Source: a bacterium ADurb.Bin243 (GTDB lineage Bacteria > Muiribacteriota > UBA9980). Taken from it: a stretch of 64,000 nucleotides of DNA. The notes under the pieces were generated by a model. That model was not told the origin of the DNA. It saw only the letters and a list, made by a program, of their open reading frames with translations, and did no database searches. Position numbers and translations under genes: made by a program. Positions within the stretch are counted from its first letter, which is position 1. Each line of letters starts with the position of its first letter. Positions 17,972 through 27,198 of the stretch are shown here, one piece after another. The stretch lies in the NCBI GenBank assembly GCA_002069765.1, contig MWBZ01000010.1, forward strand, positions 29,696 to 93,695. Reading direction: 5' to 3'.

Positions 17972-19285
17972 ATGAACGCCAGAATATGTCCGCAATGCCA
18001 GGATAATACGATAATGGACAAAGTCACGGTCAAAGACTTGATTATCGATATTTGTCCGCGCTGTAAGGGCGTTTATTACGACCGCGGCGAGATGAAAAAG
18101 GCCCTTTCCGGTTCTCTGGACGCGGAAACCATACTTTCGCGCCTGCCTTACGACGGCTCCAATCTTATATGCCCCGCCTGCGAAATCAATATGGATAAGA
18201 TAAGCGCCAGCAAAGGCGATCTCATTTATGAAATGCATTTCTGCCGCTCGTGCCTCGCGACTTTTTTATCCAGCGGCGAACTGTACAAGATCAGGCAGAA
18301 GCTGAACGGCTCCGTGTTCAGGCAGCCTTCGGCGTTAAGGCCCAAAACTATAGTGGAAACCACTTTCATGCATCCGCCGCGGCCTTCCGGCCCCGCGCCC
18401 CAGCCGTTCTTACGGCTGGACCTTTCTTCCAACGAAGTTTATTCGCCGGCGCGGCCCGTAAAGATTTCCCCGGCGGAAGAAAAAAACGCCCTGATGCACT
18501 ATAAGAATATAAATTATGAATACGCTTCTGAATATGAGCCTATTTCCGCTTCCAGTTATCTTTTCTGCCTGTTTTCAAACCTGCCGCTGGAGGTTTATAA
18601 TCCGCGTTATTACTTCCCTCTGGTGCTGGTTTTTATAATCGCTGCAAACTCGCTGGTGTTCGTCCTTACCTATAAGTTAATCGCGAACGCCTCCGCCATG
18701 GGTGAACTCAGCAGGGCATACCAGGTTTTAAGGGGATTCTATGATACGCTGGGGCTTGTTCCGGCGGAATTTCTTTCGGTGAAATATTTTTTGAATTTAT
18801 TCAGCTATCAGTTCGTTCACGCCGGCTTGATGCATTTTATCGGCAATATGTATTTCTTATGGGTTTTCGGCGATAACGTATGCGACATATTTTACGACAG
18901 AAAAGACGCCGCCGAGCGCGAGGCGAGTTTTCTGGGCTTTTATTTATTTACGGGGATAATAGGCGGACTGGCCAACACTTTTTTCTTTTACGGGGCCGAT
19001 ATTCCCCTGATAGGAGCTTCAGGAGCGGTCGCAGGCGTTATGGGCGCATATCTAAGGCTTTTTCCAGGGGCTAAATTTTATCAGGTTATTTTTTTCTATC
19101 CGTTTAAAATCCCGGCCGTCTATTATATCGGAATATGGGTAATAGGCCAGGTGCTGATGGCTTTTTTTCTCGGCGCGTATTCGAGCGTTTCGTGGCCGGC
19201 CCATCTGGGAGGGTTTATCGCAGGATATATGTGCATAGATTATTTTATCCCTTATTCTCCGGAAGAGGTCACTCCTGAAAGTTAA
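17972..19285 (+). CDS. Rhomboid-family serine protease with N-terminal zinc ribbons
   Basis: A 437-residue fusion. Residues 1-110 hold two zf-TFIIB-like ribbons: CPQC...CPRCKGVYYDRGE and CPAC...CRSC, eight cysteines in all. A linker (110-185) leads to six or more membrane helices with rhomboid landmarks: HAGLMHFIGNMYFLWVFG, the catalytic serine in GASGAVAGVMGAYL and the catalytic histidine in PAHLGGFIAGY. Rhomboids cut transmembrane substrates inside the lipid bilayer. The ribbon domain is probably cytoplasmic and may recruit a partner or sense metal or redox state. An MFS transporter follows 36 bp downstream. Confidence 0.88.
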   Translation: MNARICPQCQDNTIMDKVTVKDLIIDICPRCKGVYYDRGEMKKALSGSLDAETILSRLPYDGSNLICPACEINMDKISASKGDLIYEMHFCRSCLATFLSSGELYKIRQKLNGSVFRQPSALRPKTIVETTFMHPPRPSGPAPQPFLRLDLSSNEVYSPARPVKISPAEEKNALMHYKNINYEYASEYEPISASSYLFCLFSNLPLEVYNPRYYFPLVLVFIIAANSLVFVLTYKLIANASAMGELSRAYQVLRGFYDTLGLVPAEFLSVKYFLNLFSYQFVHAGLMHFIGNMYFLWVFGDNVCDIFYDRKDAAEREASFLGFYLFTGIIGGLANTFFFYGADIPLIGASGAVAGVMGAYLRLFPGAKFYQVIFFYPFKIPAVYYIGIWVIGQVLMAFFLGAYSSVSWPAHLGGFIAGYMCIDYFIPYSPEEVTPES

Positions 19286-19320
19286 ACATATCGATATTTT
19301 CACTAGAACAGGTATTTTTT

Positions 19321-20604
19321 ATGTCGTATATAACCGATAAAATTTCTTATTTTTTCAAAAATTTATTCCGCGCGTTCAAGAGCCGCAATTACCGTCTTTT
19401 TTTCTTCGGCCACGGCGTTTCCCTTATCGGAACATGGATGCAGCAGGTCGCTCTGAGTTGGTATGTTTACAGAATAACCGGCTCTTCTTTTCTGCTCGGC
19501 TTTACGGGGTTCATGGGATATATTCCGTCGTTTTTTCTGACTCCGGTTTCAGGAGTGCTGGCGGACCGTTTCAACAGGCACCGCCTTCTCGTGCTCACAC
19601 AGATTTGCGCCATGATTCAGGCGTCCTCGCTTGCGTACGCCGTTTACAGGTTCAACGGCGAGGTGTGGCGGGCGATTCTGCTTACTTTCACGCTCGGGGT
19701 TATAAATTCTTTCGACGCTCCTATACGCCAGTCGTTTATAGTCGATATGCTCGATAATAAAGAAGACCTTTCTAACGCTATCGCGCTTAATTCGGCCATA
19801 TTCAATTCGGCGCGCCTCATAGGCCCGGCGGTGGCAGGTTTTACAGTCAGCGCCTTCGGCGAGACGCCGTGCTTTTTATTTAACGCGCTGAGTTACGTTG
19901 CCGTGATAACAGCTTTGCTGCTTATGAAAATCGTGCCTCGTGAAATAACCAATAAAAATCCGAATATTATAGCTAATATAAAAGAAGGCTTTAAATATGC
20001 CGCGGGTTTCCCTCCGATCATGATGATAATTAAGCTTGTCGGGGTTACGAGCTTCATGTCCATATCATACAATATCCTTATGCCGGTTTTCGCGCGCGAT
20101 ATTTTAAAAGGCTCCGCGGATACTCTCGGATATCTTATGGGCGCCGTAGGCTGCGGAGCGCTCAGCGGAATAGCTTATATGGCTTCGCGCAGCAGCTTCG
20201 CCGGGCTTGAAAAGGTCGCCGCCAGAAGCGCCGGTATTCTTGGAATAGGCCTTATGCTTTTTTCCGTTTCCCGCTCTTTCGCCCTTTCGCTTTTTTTTAT
20301 GTATATCACCGGAATAGGAATGATAACCTGTATGGCGGCATGTAATACCATGCTGCAAACTCTTTCCGACGACGATAAACGCGGCCGCGTGATGAGCATA
20401 TACGTTATGGCCCTTATCGGAATGGCCCCGTTCGGAAGCCTTATGTCAGGGGTGCTTTCAAAACATATAGGCGCTCCCGCCACCCTTTTCGTTTGCGGTT
20501 TTTTTTGTTTCGTTTCATCGCGCTTTTTTAATTCGGGCCTTTCAACTTTCAGAGAACACGCTAACGCCGTATATATCAAAAAAGGCCTGCTTCACAATTC
20601 TTAA
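19321..20604 (+). CDS. MFS transporter (EntS/MFS_3-like exporter)
   Basis: A 427-residue, 12-helix permease. The N-terminal RNYRLFFFGHGVSLIGTWMQ segment, the loop GVLADRFNRHRLL between helices 2 and 3, and the conserved FDAPIRQSFIVD stretch are typical of the MFS_3 group of drug and siderophore exporters. Substrate unknown. It follows the rhomboid gene closely on the same strand and may be co-transcribed. Confidence 0.87.
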   Translation: MSYITDKISYFFKNLFRAFKSRNYRLFFFGHGVSLIGTWMQQVALSWYVYRITGSSFLLGFTGFMGYIPSFFLTPVSGVLADRFNRHRLLVLTQICAMIQASSLAYAVYRFNGEVWRAILLTFTLGVINSFDAPIRQSFIVDMLDNKEDLSNAIALNSAIFNSARLIGPAVAGFTVSAFGETPCFLFNALSYVAVITALLLMKIVPREITNKNPNIIANIKEGFKYAAGFPPIMMIIKLVGVTSFMSISYNILMPVFARDILKGSADTLGYLMGAVGCGALSGIAYMASRSSFAGLEKVAARSAGILGIGLMLFSVSRSFALSLFFMYITGIGMITCMAACNTMLQTLSDDDKRGRVMSIYVMALIGMAPFGSLMSGVLSKHIGAPATLFVCGFFCFVSSRFFNSGLSTFREHANAVYIKKGLLHNS

Positions 20605-20724
20605 AATTTTATTTAAAAATATCATGCGTTGTGTTATAATAATTCAATAGAAAAAATATTAATAAGACCGGCGCCCGTGCGCCTGAAAAATAGCGCTTAT
20701 CAGTAAATAACAGGAGGGATTCTC

Positions 20725-21759
20725 ATGGCAGATAAAAAAAGACTGGCATTTATAATCGCGGAAAATTTTCAGGACGAAGAGGGCGTTTCGCCTTTTAAGT
20801 TTTTGAAGAAAAACGGCGTAGAAGTTGATTACATAGCGCTCAAACCCGGAAAATATAAAGGTAAGTACGGCCGCGAAACCGTCGACGTAAAGCTCGGCTT
20901 TAGCGACGTATCGGCCGAAAATTACGACGGCATAATAATCCCCGGAGGCGCCGCGCCCGAATATCTCAGAGTGCACGATATAGCGATTAATTTTACGAGA
21001 CATTTCATAGAAAATGAAAAAATCGTCGCTGCGATCTGCCACGGCCCGCAGGTGCTCATATCTACAGGCCTCATGGGCGGCGTTTGCATGACCAGCTATG
21101 TTGGAATAAGAGACGACCTTAAATTCGCCGGCGCCCGCTATAGCGATGAAACGACCCTTCAGGACGGAAACATCATCACAGCCAGGACTCCCGACGATCT
21201 CGACGTTTTCAACCAGGCCATACTGGGCGAGCTTTTATCCGGCGGAAAGCTGTCGGTCAAATCAGGCGCAGCTAAAGCCGATCGGCCTTCGTCGGTCCTC
21301 AAGCTGTCGATATGCAAAGAAATTACCGCCAATGTTTTTTATACGGAAATGGCTAAAAATTCCACCAGCGAAAACGTAAGCTCTAAGTTCATGTTTCTGG
21401 CGGCCAATGAAAAAGACCACGTGGGATATTGCCAGGGGCTTCTTAAAAAAATGTCGGGCGGCCTTCTTTACACCAACACTAAACTTTTCATGAATAAAAA
21501 TTTCGCTAAAGACGTTTCTAACCTTCCACTGAAGGACGTTTTAAACTATGCTCTCGACGCCGAAAGGGAATCTTACGCAATATATAACGACGCGGCGAAG
21601 AAGACTAAAGATAAAAGCATAAAGAAAATATGGGAAATGCTCGCCGACGAAGAAAAACACCACATGCAGATGATAGATACGGAGATCAAATCGACCGAGC
21701 CGCACAGCCTCAGCTCGGCGCTTGAAATGATACCATACGATATGCAGGACCAGTGGTAA
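20725..21759 (+). CDS. DJ-1/PfpI domain fused to a rubrerythrin/ferritin-like domain
   Basis: Residues 4-170 form a DJ-1/PfpI domain with the nucleophile elbow AAICHGPQVL (Cys105, His106) and an acidic partner near Glu19 (DEEG). Residues 195-335 form a ferritin-like four-helix bundle with paired iron-ligand motifs: ExxH at Glu229/His232 (NEKDH), acidic residues in LDAERESYAIY (280-282) and ExxH at Glu310/His313 (DEEKHH). PfpI domains act as glyoxalases, chaperones or proteases, and rubrerythrins reduce peroxide. The fusion suggests an oxidative or carbonyl-stress protein of an anaerobe. No rubredoxin domain is present. AGGAGGGATT precedes the ATG. Confidence 0.85.
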   Translation: MADKKRLAFIIAENFQDEEGVSPFKFLKKNGVEVDYIALKPGKYKGKYGRETVDVKLGFSDVSAENYDGIIIPGGAAPEYLRVHDIAINFTRHFIENEKIVAAICHGPQVLISTGLMGGVCMTSYVGIRDDLKFAGARYSDETTLQDGNIITARTPDDLDVFNQAILGELLSGGKLSVKSGAAKADRPSSVLKLSICKEITANVFYTEMAKNSTSENVSSKFMFLAANEKDHVGYCQGLLKKMSGGLLYTNTKLFMNKNFAKDVSNLPLKDVLNYALDAERESYAIYNDAAKKTKDKSIKKIWEMLADEEKHHMQMIDTEIKSTEPHSLSSALEMIPYDMQDQW

Positions 21760-21768
21760 TTTTTATAT

Positions 21769-24432
21769 TTACTTTATATTTATAGTTTTATCGCTTCCCC
21801 ATGAGCCGTCGGCGTTATGAAAAACGAAATTCAAGGCGCTGACGGCGCCGCTTTCGTTATTGAAAGGCCCTAACTTTATGAAGTAACTTTTCCCGTCTTC
21901 CGAAGGAACGAGAAGCGTTTCTACGGCCTTTCCGTCGTTCCACTTTACCGTTCCCGCGGGCCATAGCGATTCGGGCGGCATCTTCCAGCCGTTGATTGCC
22001 CAATGGAGTTTTCCGGCCCTGGAGGAGGTAATGGTTATCGTGTCGCCGGCGCCGGGATTTTCCGGCGTCCAGCAAGGCTTTTCCGGCTCCGGCCCTGAAG
22101 CGTCGCCTACGTGGACGTAATTTACGGGTGAATATGCGATATTTCCGCATTCGTCAAGGGCTGCGATCCTGTAAGCGTAAGTGGCGTTCTTCTTTCCGGC
22201 TATTTTATAGAAATATTCGAGGGCCTTGACCGAAGGTTTGGGGTTCGTCTGCGCGGCTATGGATCTTGCGCTCATCGGAACGCTCGCCCATGACTGCTCG
22301 CCTATTAAGCCGTCGCGCGCGTTTTCGACTATAGCGTATTGAAGGTTTACGTATTTAAGGCCGCTTACGTCATAAACGTAAGTCCAAACGGTAAAATCGG
22401 AAGGCATCGGAGACGCTCCCCATTCCATTCCGCCCGGATTATAAGGCTCGCGCTGCGGCTTATAAATTGTCGGCGGGGTTTTATCGTTGAAATCGGTTTT
22501 ATCTTTAAGCGCGCTTTTGGCGAACGCCACGGCGCCGTTGGCGGCCCGGGTGGGATGACTGTCCCACATTTCCGTTCCGTCCCAATATTCGTAGCATGAA
22601 GTTTCGCTTACCAGTATGTATTTCCAGGCGTTTTTAACGTCGGGCGAATCCGGGTCTGCCTGGTTTGCGGTTAGCACGTAGTTTTTAGCGGCAGTAAGCA
22701 CTCCCCATGAATTTCGGTCGGGCGAATAGCCTGTTTTGGGATCGGGATCGCCGTTCCACTTCAGGAATTCGGGGTCGCCGTTATCCGCTCCGGCCCAGGA
22801 GCCGTTTTCTACATGTATTATATTTTCGGGGTCGGGCGGGAATTTATCGAGGTAGTCTTGAACCGTCGTGCATACGAACCTTTCGGGATTCGATTTCACC
22901 CAGTCCACGAAACGTTTGAAGTTGTCGTGATAATAGCCCCATGATCCGCCGCCGTAGTTATCGCCGTCGTGATGAAGCACTATGAGCAGCGGATGTTTCG
23001 GGTCGGTATTGTATTCTTCGAGCTGGCTCATCACCTGTTCGTAGTTTAGCGCGCCGAAGCCGCCGCGGCCGTCTTCGTTTCCCATATAGCGGTCGGTAGG
23101 CACGGCTATCATTTTTGCTATTTTGCCGTCGGGCGTAGTCTGAGGTTTTCCGCTTGCCGGATCTTTATAAGCCACATAGTAAGGCCTGTTCGCCCAGGGC
23201 GTAACCTTCGAAGGCGCCCATAGCCCCGAAAGCTGTACCCAGTTCTTCGGATCGGGATTGCGTTGATCGGCTTTGTTCGGCGGGTAAAGATTTTCGCCTT
23301 TCACCCACGGATAATTTTCACAGGCGCGGGAAAAATGGATGTTATCCACGAATACCCACTGCAGACCTTCGTCTACAAGCGCCGGTATCATCCATTCGGC
23401 GAATGCGTTTTCCGGCGGGAATATTCCTTTGGAATATCCGGCCTGCGATCCGAAAGTTCCGAGCGTTATATTCCGGTGGGCCTGTATCTGTTTTCTTATG
23501 TCTTCGTAATCTATAAGGGCCATCAGCGGGTGATGGAATCCGAACGAAACCATGTCCAGCCTGGGATTCTCGAGAGCGGTTTTCATGTTTCTTCCTGCGC
23601 TGTAAGCGGCTTCCCAGCCGTTGAAGCGGAGCCCCGCCTTTTTTATCGAATCGAGGTTTTCTATTAGAGAACCGGAAAAGCTCACCTGCGCGCCTGCGTG
23701 AGCAAGCCCTGCATCGGCGGCGGCTTTAACGGCTTCGTAAGGCCAGGACGTATAAGCGCCTTCGCGGCTGTACATGACGTCCAGAAGGCTGTAAGAATAG
23801 ACGCCGCGGTTATGCGTCGTTACCATGTCTTCGTAAGGCCAGTATATCGGCTGGTGCATGTGCCAGTGAAAGGATATATACACCGGGATTTTATTTTTAC
23901 CGCTTTTTTTCTTCGAGCCGGAAGTTATTACAGGAGTCGAGCCTATAAGGACTTTTTTATCGAGGTCGTTTTTTATTTTTTGAAGGAAATCTTTTCTATC
24001 GGCATTGTCGCCCGATGAGATAATTTCAAAATCTATCTTCTGTATGAACATACCGCGCAGCGAATTGAAAGCCGGGTATGAAGGATCGGAGCTGGCGACG
24101 TTGCATATGTAATCGGTTACGGCTTTTATAGACTGCCGTTCGTCCGCGGAAACGGCCGAATTAAAAATATTGACCAGCTCGTCTTTTTTTGAGCCGAGCT
24201 CCCGAGAAGTGGATTCATATTGTTTTTTAAGGTGGTCGAGCCCGGGAGAAATAGATTTGTTTTCGGGGTTGAAGGCCTGTTTGTAAGTGTTGAGCTTGTA
24301 GGCGATAAGCTTGAATTCCTCAAAAGGCTTTATGGAAAAATCAAATGAAAAAGATTGCGCCGCAAAGGAAAAGAAAAAGATTAAAATCATGGCGGAGAGT
24401 CGTAAATTAATTTTAAATTTTTTAAAAAACAT
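21769..24432 (-). CDS. Secreted glycoside hydrolase family 57 protein
   Basis: An 887-residue protein. The start at 24432 is chosen because AGGAG precedes it and a signal peptide follows directly (LSAMILIFFFSFAAQSFS); a longer upstream frame lacks both. After a helical N-terminal region (about 30-160) comes the GH57 catalytic barrel, with the family motif FHWHMHQPIYWP and later PPENAFAEWMIPALVDEG. This family comprises amylases, amylopullulanases and branching enzymes acting on alpha-glucans. DHDGDNYGGG-like LHHDGDNYGGGSWGY and ETSCYEYWDG lie in the second half of the barrel, and the C-terminal 250 residues look like beta-sandwich or starch-binding modules. The exact substrate is not decidable. 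Confidence 0.85.
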   Translation of the reverse strand: MFFKKFKINLRLSAMILIFFFSFAAQSFSFDFSIKPFEEFKLIAYKLNTYKQAFNPENKSISPGLDHLKKQYESTSRELGSKKDELVNIFNSAVSADERQSIKAVTDYICNVASSDPSYPAFNSLRGMFIQKIDFEIISSGDNADRKDFLQKIKNDLDKKVLIGSTPVITSGSKKKSGKNKIPVYISFHWHMHQPIYWPYEDMVTTHNRGVYSYSLLDVMYSREGAYTSWPYEAVKAAADAGLAHAGAQVSFSGSLIENLDSIKKAGLRFNGWEAAYSAGRNMKTALENPRLDMVSFGFHHPLMALIDYEDIRKQIQAHRNITLGTFGSQAGYSKGIFPPENAFAEWMIPALVDEGLQWVFVDNIHFSRACENYPWVKGENLYPPNKADQRNPDPKNWVQLSGLWAPSKVTPWANRPYYVAYKDPASGKPQTTPDGKIAKMIAVPTDRYMGNEDGRGGFGALNYEQVMSQLEEYNTDPKHPLLIVLHHDGDNYGGGSWGYYHDNFKRFVDWVKSNPERFVCTTVQDYLDKFPPDPENIIHVENGSWAGADNGDPEFLKWNGDPDPKTGYSPDRNSWGVLTAAKNYVLTANQADPDSPDVKNAWKYILVSETSCYEYWDGTEMWDSHPTRAANGAVAFAKSALKDKTDFNDKTPPTIYKPQREPYNPGGMEWGASPMPSDFTVWTYVYDVSGLKYVNLQYAIVENARDGLIGEQSWASVPMSARSIAAQTNPKPSVKALEYFYKIAGKKNATYAYRIAALDECGNIAYSPVNYVHVGDASGPEPEKPCWTPENPGAGDTITITSSRAGKLHWAINGWKMPPESLWPAGTVKWNDGKAVETLLVPSEDGKSYFIKLGPFNNESGAVSALNFVFHNADGSWGSDKTINIK

Positions 24433-24472
24433 CAGGTTTCTCCTTGGCTGATAAAAATGAAAGTGCGAATTC

Positions 24473-24501
24473 ATCTTACAAAATTTACGGTCAATTGTCA
24501 A
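24473..24501 (-). promoter_or_regulatory. Sigma-70 promoter of the GH57 gene
   Basis: On the minus strand TTGACA (24501-24496), 17 bp, TAAGAT (24478-24473), about 40 bp before the ATG at 24432. Confidence 0.7.
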
Positions 24502-24542
24502 GCGTATCGGGATGGCCCGCCAGGATATCCTGCCGGCTGCAC

Positions 24543-24571
24543 TTGCGTTTGTATGCCGGTTATGGTAGAAT
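24543..24571 (+). promoter_or_regulatory. Candidate promoter of the nitroreductase gene
   Basis: TTGCGT (24543-24548), 17 bp, TAGAAT (24566-24571), about 70 bp before the ATG. Confidence 0.5.
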
Positions 24572-24640
24572 GTTGTGGTAAATTTGGTTATTCTAAACCA
24601 TTGCCGGCATTTTATTAAAAATTTTTTTAAGGAGTATATA

Positions 24641-25156
24641 ATGGATTTATTTGAAGCTATAATGACCAGACGCAGTATCAGAAATTTTAAAAATATTCCG
24701 GTTGAAAAAGAAACTGTCAAGAAAATATTGGAAGCGGCCATGAACGCTCCTACGGCCGGAAATCAATTGGCGTGGCAGTTCGTCGTCGTTACCGGCCGCG
24801 AAATGCTGGACGAACTGGCTAAAGCCCATCCTTACGCCGATTCGCTTTTAAGCGCTCCTCTGGCCATAGCCGTTTGCGGCGATGTAAAGGCCGAAAAACA
24901 TTCCGGATTCTGGGTTCAAGACTGCTCGGCGGCGACTCAGAACATCCTTCTGGCGGCCCACGCCGAAGGCCTCGGCGCCGTCTGGCTCGGCGTTTATCCG
25001 CGCGCCGAACGCGAAAAAAGCGTAAGCAAGGTTATGGGCCTGCCCGAAGGCATAATTACGCTCGCGGTCGTGGCGATAGGGCATCCGGTCAGGAAATTGA
25101 GCCCGCAGAAGCGTTACGACGAGTCTAAAGTGCATTACAATGGATGGCGGGGTTAA
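24641..25156 (+). CDS. Nitroreductase-family FMN oxidoreductase
   Basis: A 171-residue NAD(P)H:FMN oxidoreductase. The FMN-binding N-terminus MTRRSIRNFKN, the central APTAGNQLAWQFVVV and C-terminal GLGAVWLGVYP and AIGHP segments are typical of the small nitroreductase group. Physiological substrate unknown. The start at 24641 follows AAGGAG at 7 bp spacing; an upstream in-frame start would add 22 residues unrelated to the family. The TspO gene follows after 4 bp. Confidence 0.88.
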   Translation: MDLFEAIMTRRSIRNFKNIPVEKETVKKILEAAMNAPTAGNQLAWQFVVVTGREMLDELAKAHPYADSLLSAPLAIAVCGDVKAEKHSGFWVQDCSAATQNILLAAHAEGLGAVWLGVYPRAEREKSVSKVMGLPEGIITLAVVAIGHPVRKLSPQKRYDESKVHYNGWRG

Positions 25157-25160
25157 TCGT

Positions 25161-25625
25161 ATGTTAAAGCTTTTTGCTTCAATTATACTCTGCCAGGCGG
25201 CGGGAATAATAGGATCGTTTTTCACGCGCGCCTCGTTGGAAAACTGGTACCGGACTCTTGTGAGGCCTTCTTTTGCGCCGCCTAACCAGGTCTTCGCTCC
25301 GGTTTGGATAACTATTTTCGTTTTGATGGGGATATCGCTTTACCTGGCCGCGCGGCCGGAAGCGTCATTATCCCAAAATAAGAAAGCTTTCGCCATATTT
25401 TCAGCCCAGCTTTTTTTCAATGTCATGTGGTCCGCCGCGTTTTTCGGCATGAAGTCCACTCTGGCGGGGCTCGTCGTAATTACGGTACTGTGGTTTCTCA
25501 TACTGTGGAATATATTCGCGTTTTATAAAATATCGCCGGCGGCAGGAATATTATTGATTCCTTATATACTATGGGTGAGTTTCGCTGCACTGCTCAACTT
25601 CGAATACTGGAGGCTCAACGGTTAA
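25161..25625 (+). CDS. TspO/MBR-family tryptophan-rich sensory membrane protein
   Basis: A 154-residue five-helix protein. The family hallmark WYRTLVRPSFAPPNQVFAPV lies in the first loop, followed by VWITIFVLMG, and VMWSAAFFGMKS and FAALLNFEYW near the C-terminus. TspO proteins bind porphyrins and affect tetrapyrrole or stress responses. The ATG at 25161 is preferred over one at 25140 because GGCGGGG precedes it. Probably co-transcribed with the nitroreductase. Confidence 0.87.
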   Translation: MLKLFASIILCQAAGIIGSFFTRASLENWYRTLVRPSFAPPNQVFAPVWITIFVLMGISLYLAARPEASLSQNKKAFAIFSAQLFFNVMWSAAFFGMKSTLAGLVVITVLWFLILWNIFAFYKISPAAGILLIPYILWVSFAALLNFEYWRLNG

Positions 25626-25687
25626 AGGGCGGCTTCGGCGGTGCCGAGCCGCTAAAAGGTATGCTATCTCTGATTAAAGGAGGAACT

Positions 25688-26233
25688 ATGGGGATCTTTC
25701 TTACAGGCGGAAGAATTGTTTTAAGAACTATTCAAAGATGCGATTTAAAGGAACTTGAAAATTTAATGTCCGATAGAGAAATCGGCGAACTGTCAGGCGA
25801 GGTCTTTCCGATGACCGAGCGGAGTATGGAAGATTTCTATGAAAAATGCCAGAAAACGGACGATAGAATATGGTTTGTCATCGTCGATAGGGAAACCGGT
25901 AAAATAATAGGCGAAACTGGTTTTTTGAGAATATTTACGCCATGGCGGACCGCGGACTACTCTTTGATAATATGGGATAAAAATTATTGGAAAAAAGGAT
26001 TCGGAAAAGAAACGGCGGAGCTGATGCTCGATTATGGATTTAATAGTCTTAATTTTCACAGGCTTGCCATAGGCGTCGCGGGGTTTAATGAAAATGGCTT
26101 AAAATTCTGGAAAAGTATAGGATTTAATGAAGAGGGAAAACTGAAAGACGGATATTTCTGTAAGGGAAAATATCACGATTTCATTATGATGTCTTTAATC
26201 GAAAATGAATATCGAAAGAGGAATTTGACATGA
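25688..26233 (+). CDS. GNAT-family N-acetyltransferase (RimJ/RimL-like)
   Basis: A 181-residue acetyltransferase. It begins GRIVLRTIQRCDLKELENLM, as RimJ/L-like proteins do, and has the acetyl-CoA region YWKKGFGKETAELMLDYGF followed by FHRLAIGVAGFNENGLKFW. The ATG at 25688 is fixed by a perfect AAAGGAGG 5 bp upstream. Target (protein, antibiotic or small molecule) unknown. Its stop overlaps the ATG of the pirin gene (ATGA). Confidence 0.85.
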   Translation: MGIFLTGGRIVLRTIQRCDLKELENLMSDREIGELSGEVFPMTERSMEDFYEKCQKTDDRIWFVIVDRETGKIIGETGFLRIFTPWRTADYSLIIWDKNYWKKGFGKETAELMLDYGFNSLNFHRLAIGVAGFNENGLKFWKSIGFNEEGKLKDGYFCKGKYHDFIMMSLIENEYRKRNLT

Positions 26234-27075
26234 AAGAAGAACGCAAAATACTCAGGATAGTTTCGGGAGCCCGGACGGTCGATGGCGCGGGAGTTAGCCT
26301 GGTAAGGGTTTTTGGCAATCGTGATACGGCCGATTTCGACCCGTTCCTTATGCTCGACGCGTTCGACTCGACTGACCCGCTGGATTATATAAAAGGCTTT
26401 CCGTGGCACCCGCACAGAGGGATCGAAACCATAACCTACCTCGTAAAAGGCAAAATAGAGCACGGCGACAGCCTGGGCAACAACGGCGAGATCATTGACG
26501 GCGGCTGCCAGTGGATGACCGCCGGAAGCGGCATCATTCACCAGGAAATGCCTAAGGCCTCGAAACGGATGCTCGGCGCACAGATTTGGCTGAATCTTCC
26601 GGCTAAGGACAAGATGACAAAGCCTAAATACAACGACATACTCGATAACGACATACCGGCGATAGAAGAGGAATGCGGCGCTACCGTCCGCGTTATTTCC
26701 GGCGAATACAGGGGAACGCGCGGCGCCATGCAGGGCGAGCACGTGAAGCCGGACTACCTCGACGTCGAACTCAAGCCCGTCGCCGAATGGTCTATTGATA
26801 CGAAGGAAACCGACACGCTTTTCATTTATATCTTCGACGGCGCGCTGCGCTTCGCCGCCTCCGGCGGCGAACTTATAAAAGAAAAAAACGCCGTACTTTT
26901 CGATAAAGGCGGTGCATTTACCGCGAAGGCCGAAAGCGGAGGCGCGCGGTTCCTGCTGCTGGCCGCGAAACCGCTTAAAGAGCCCGTGGCGTGGGGCGGG
27001 CCTATCGTCATGAACACGAAGGAAGAACTCGCTCTCGCCTTCAGGGAACTCGACGAAAATAAATTCATTAAGTGA
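26230..27075 (+). CDS. Pirin-family bicupin protein
   Basis: A 281-residue pirin. The N-terminal cupin has the metal-binding segment FPWHPHRGIETITYLVKG and MTAGSGIIHQEMP, which give the His/His/His/Glu iron site of the family. Some pirins are quercetin dioxygenases, others act as redox-sensitive regulators. Its start overlaps the GNAT stop, so translation is coupled. No flavonoid-related genes are nearby. Confidence 0.9.
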   Translation: MKEERKILRIVSGARTVDGAGVSLVRVFGNRDTADFDPFLMLDAFDSTDPLDYIKGFPWHPHRGIETITYLVKGKIEHGDSLGNNGEIIDGGCQWMTAGSGIIHQEMPKASKRMLGAQIWLNLPAKDKMTKPKYNDILDNDIPAIEEECGATVRVISGEYRGTRGAMQGEHVKPDYLDVELKPVAEWSIDTKETDTLFIYIFDGALRFAASGGELIKEKNAVLFDKGGAFTAKAESGGARFLLLAAKPLKEPVAWGGPIVMNTKEELALAFRELDENKFIK

Positions 27076-27132
27076 TACCTGATGCGAAGGGTATTGCGCG
27101 AAAGATATTATATTGACATTGATTTTTCTTTT

Positions 27133-27161
27133 TTGCTGCAATAATTTTCATAGATTATAAT
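27133..27161 (+). promoter_or_regulatory. Candidate promoter of the 27.2 kb hypothetical gene
   Basis: TTGCTG (27133-27138), 17 bp, TATAAT (27156-27161), about 37 bp before the ATG. A TTGACA at 27113 has no good partner. Confidence 0.5.
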
Positions 27162-27198
27162 AACCGGCCGTAACGCTTATAAATCAAGGAAACACAAA

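Noticed and set aside
24433..24741. Longer N-terminus for the GH57 gene
   Set aside because: A consensus promoter and a Shine-Dalgarno lie inside it, and the signal peptide starts at 24432.
26173..27141. Minus-strand frame of 322 residues opposite the pirin gene
   Set aside because: The pirin protein is well conserved on the plus strand; the opposite frame is a codon-bias artefact.
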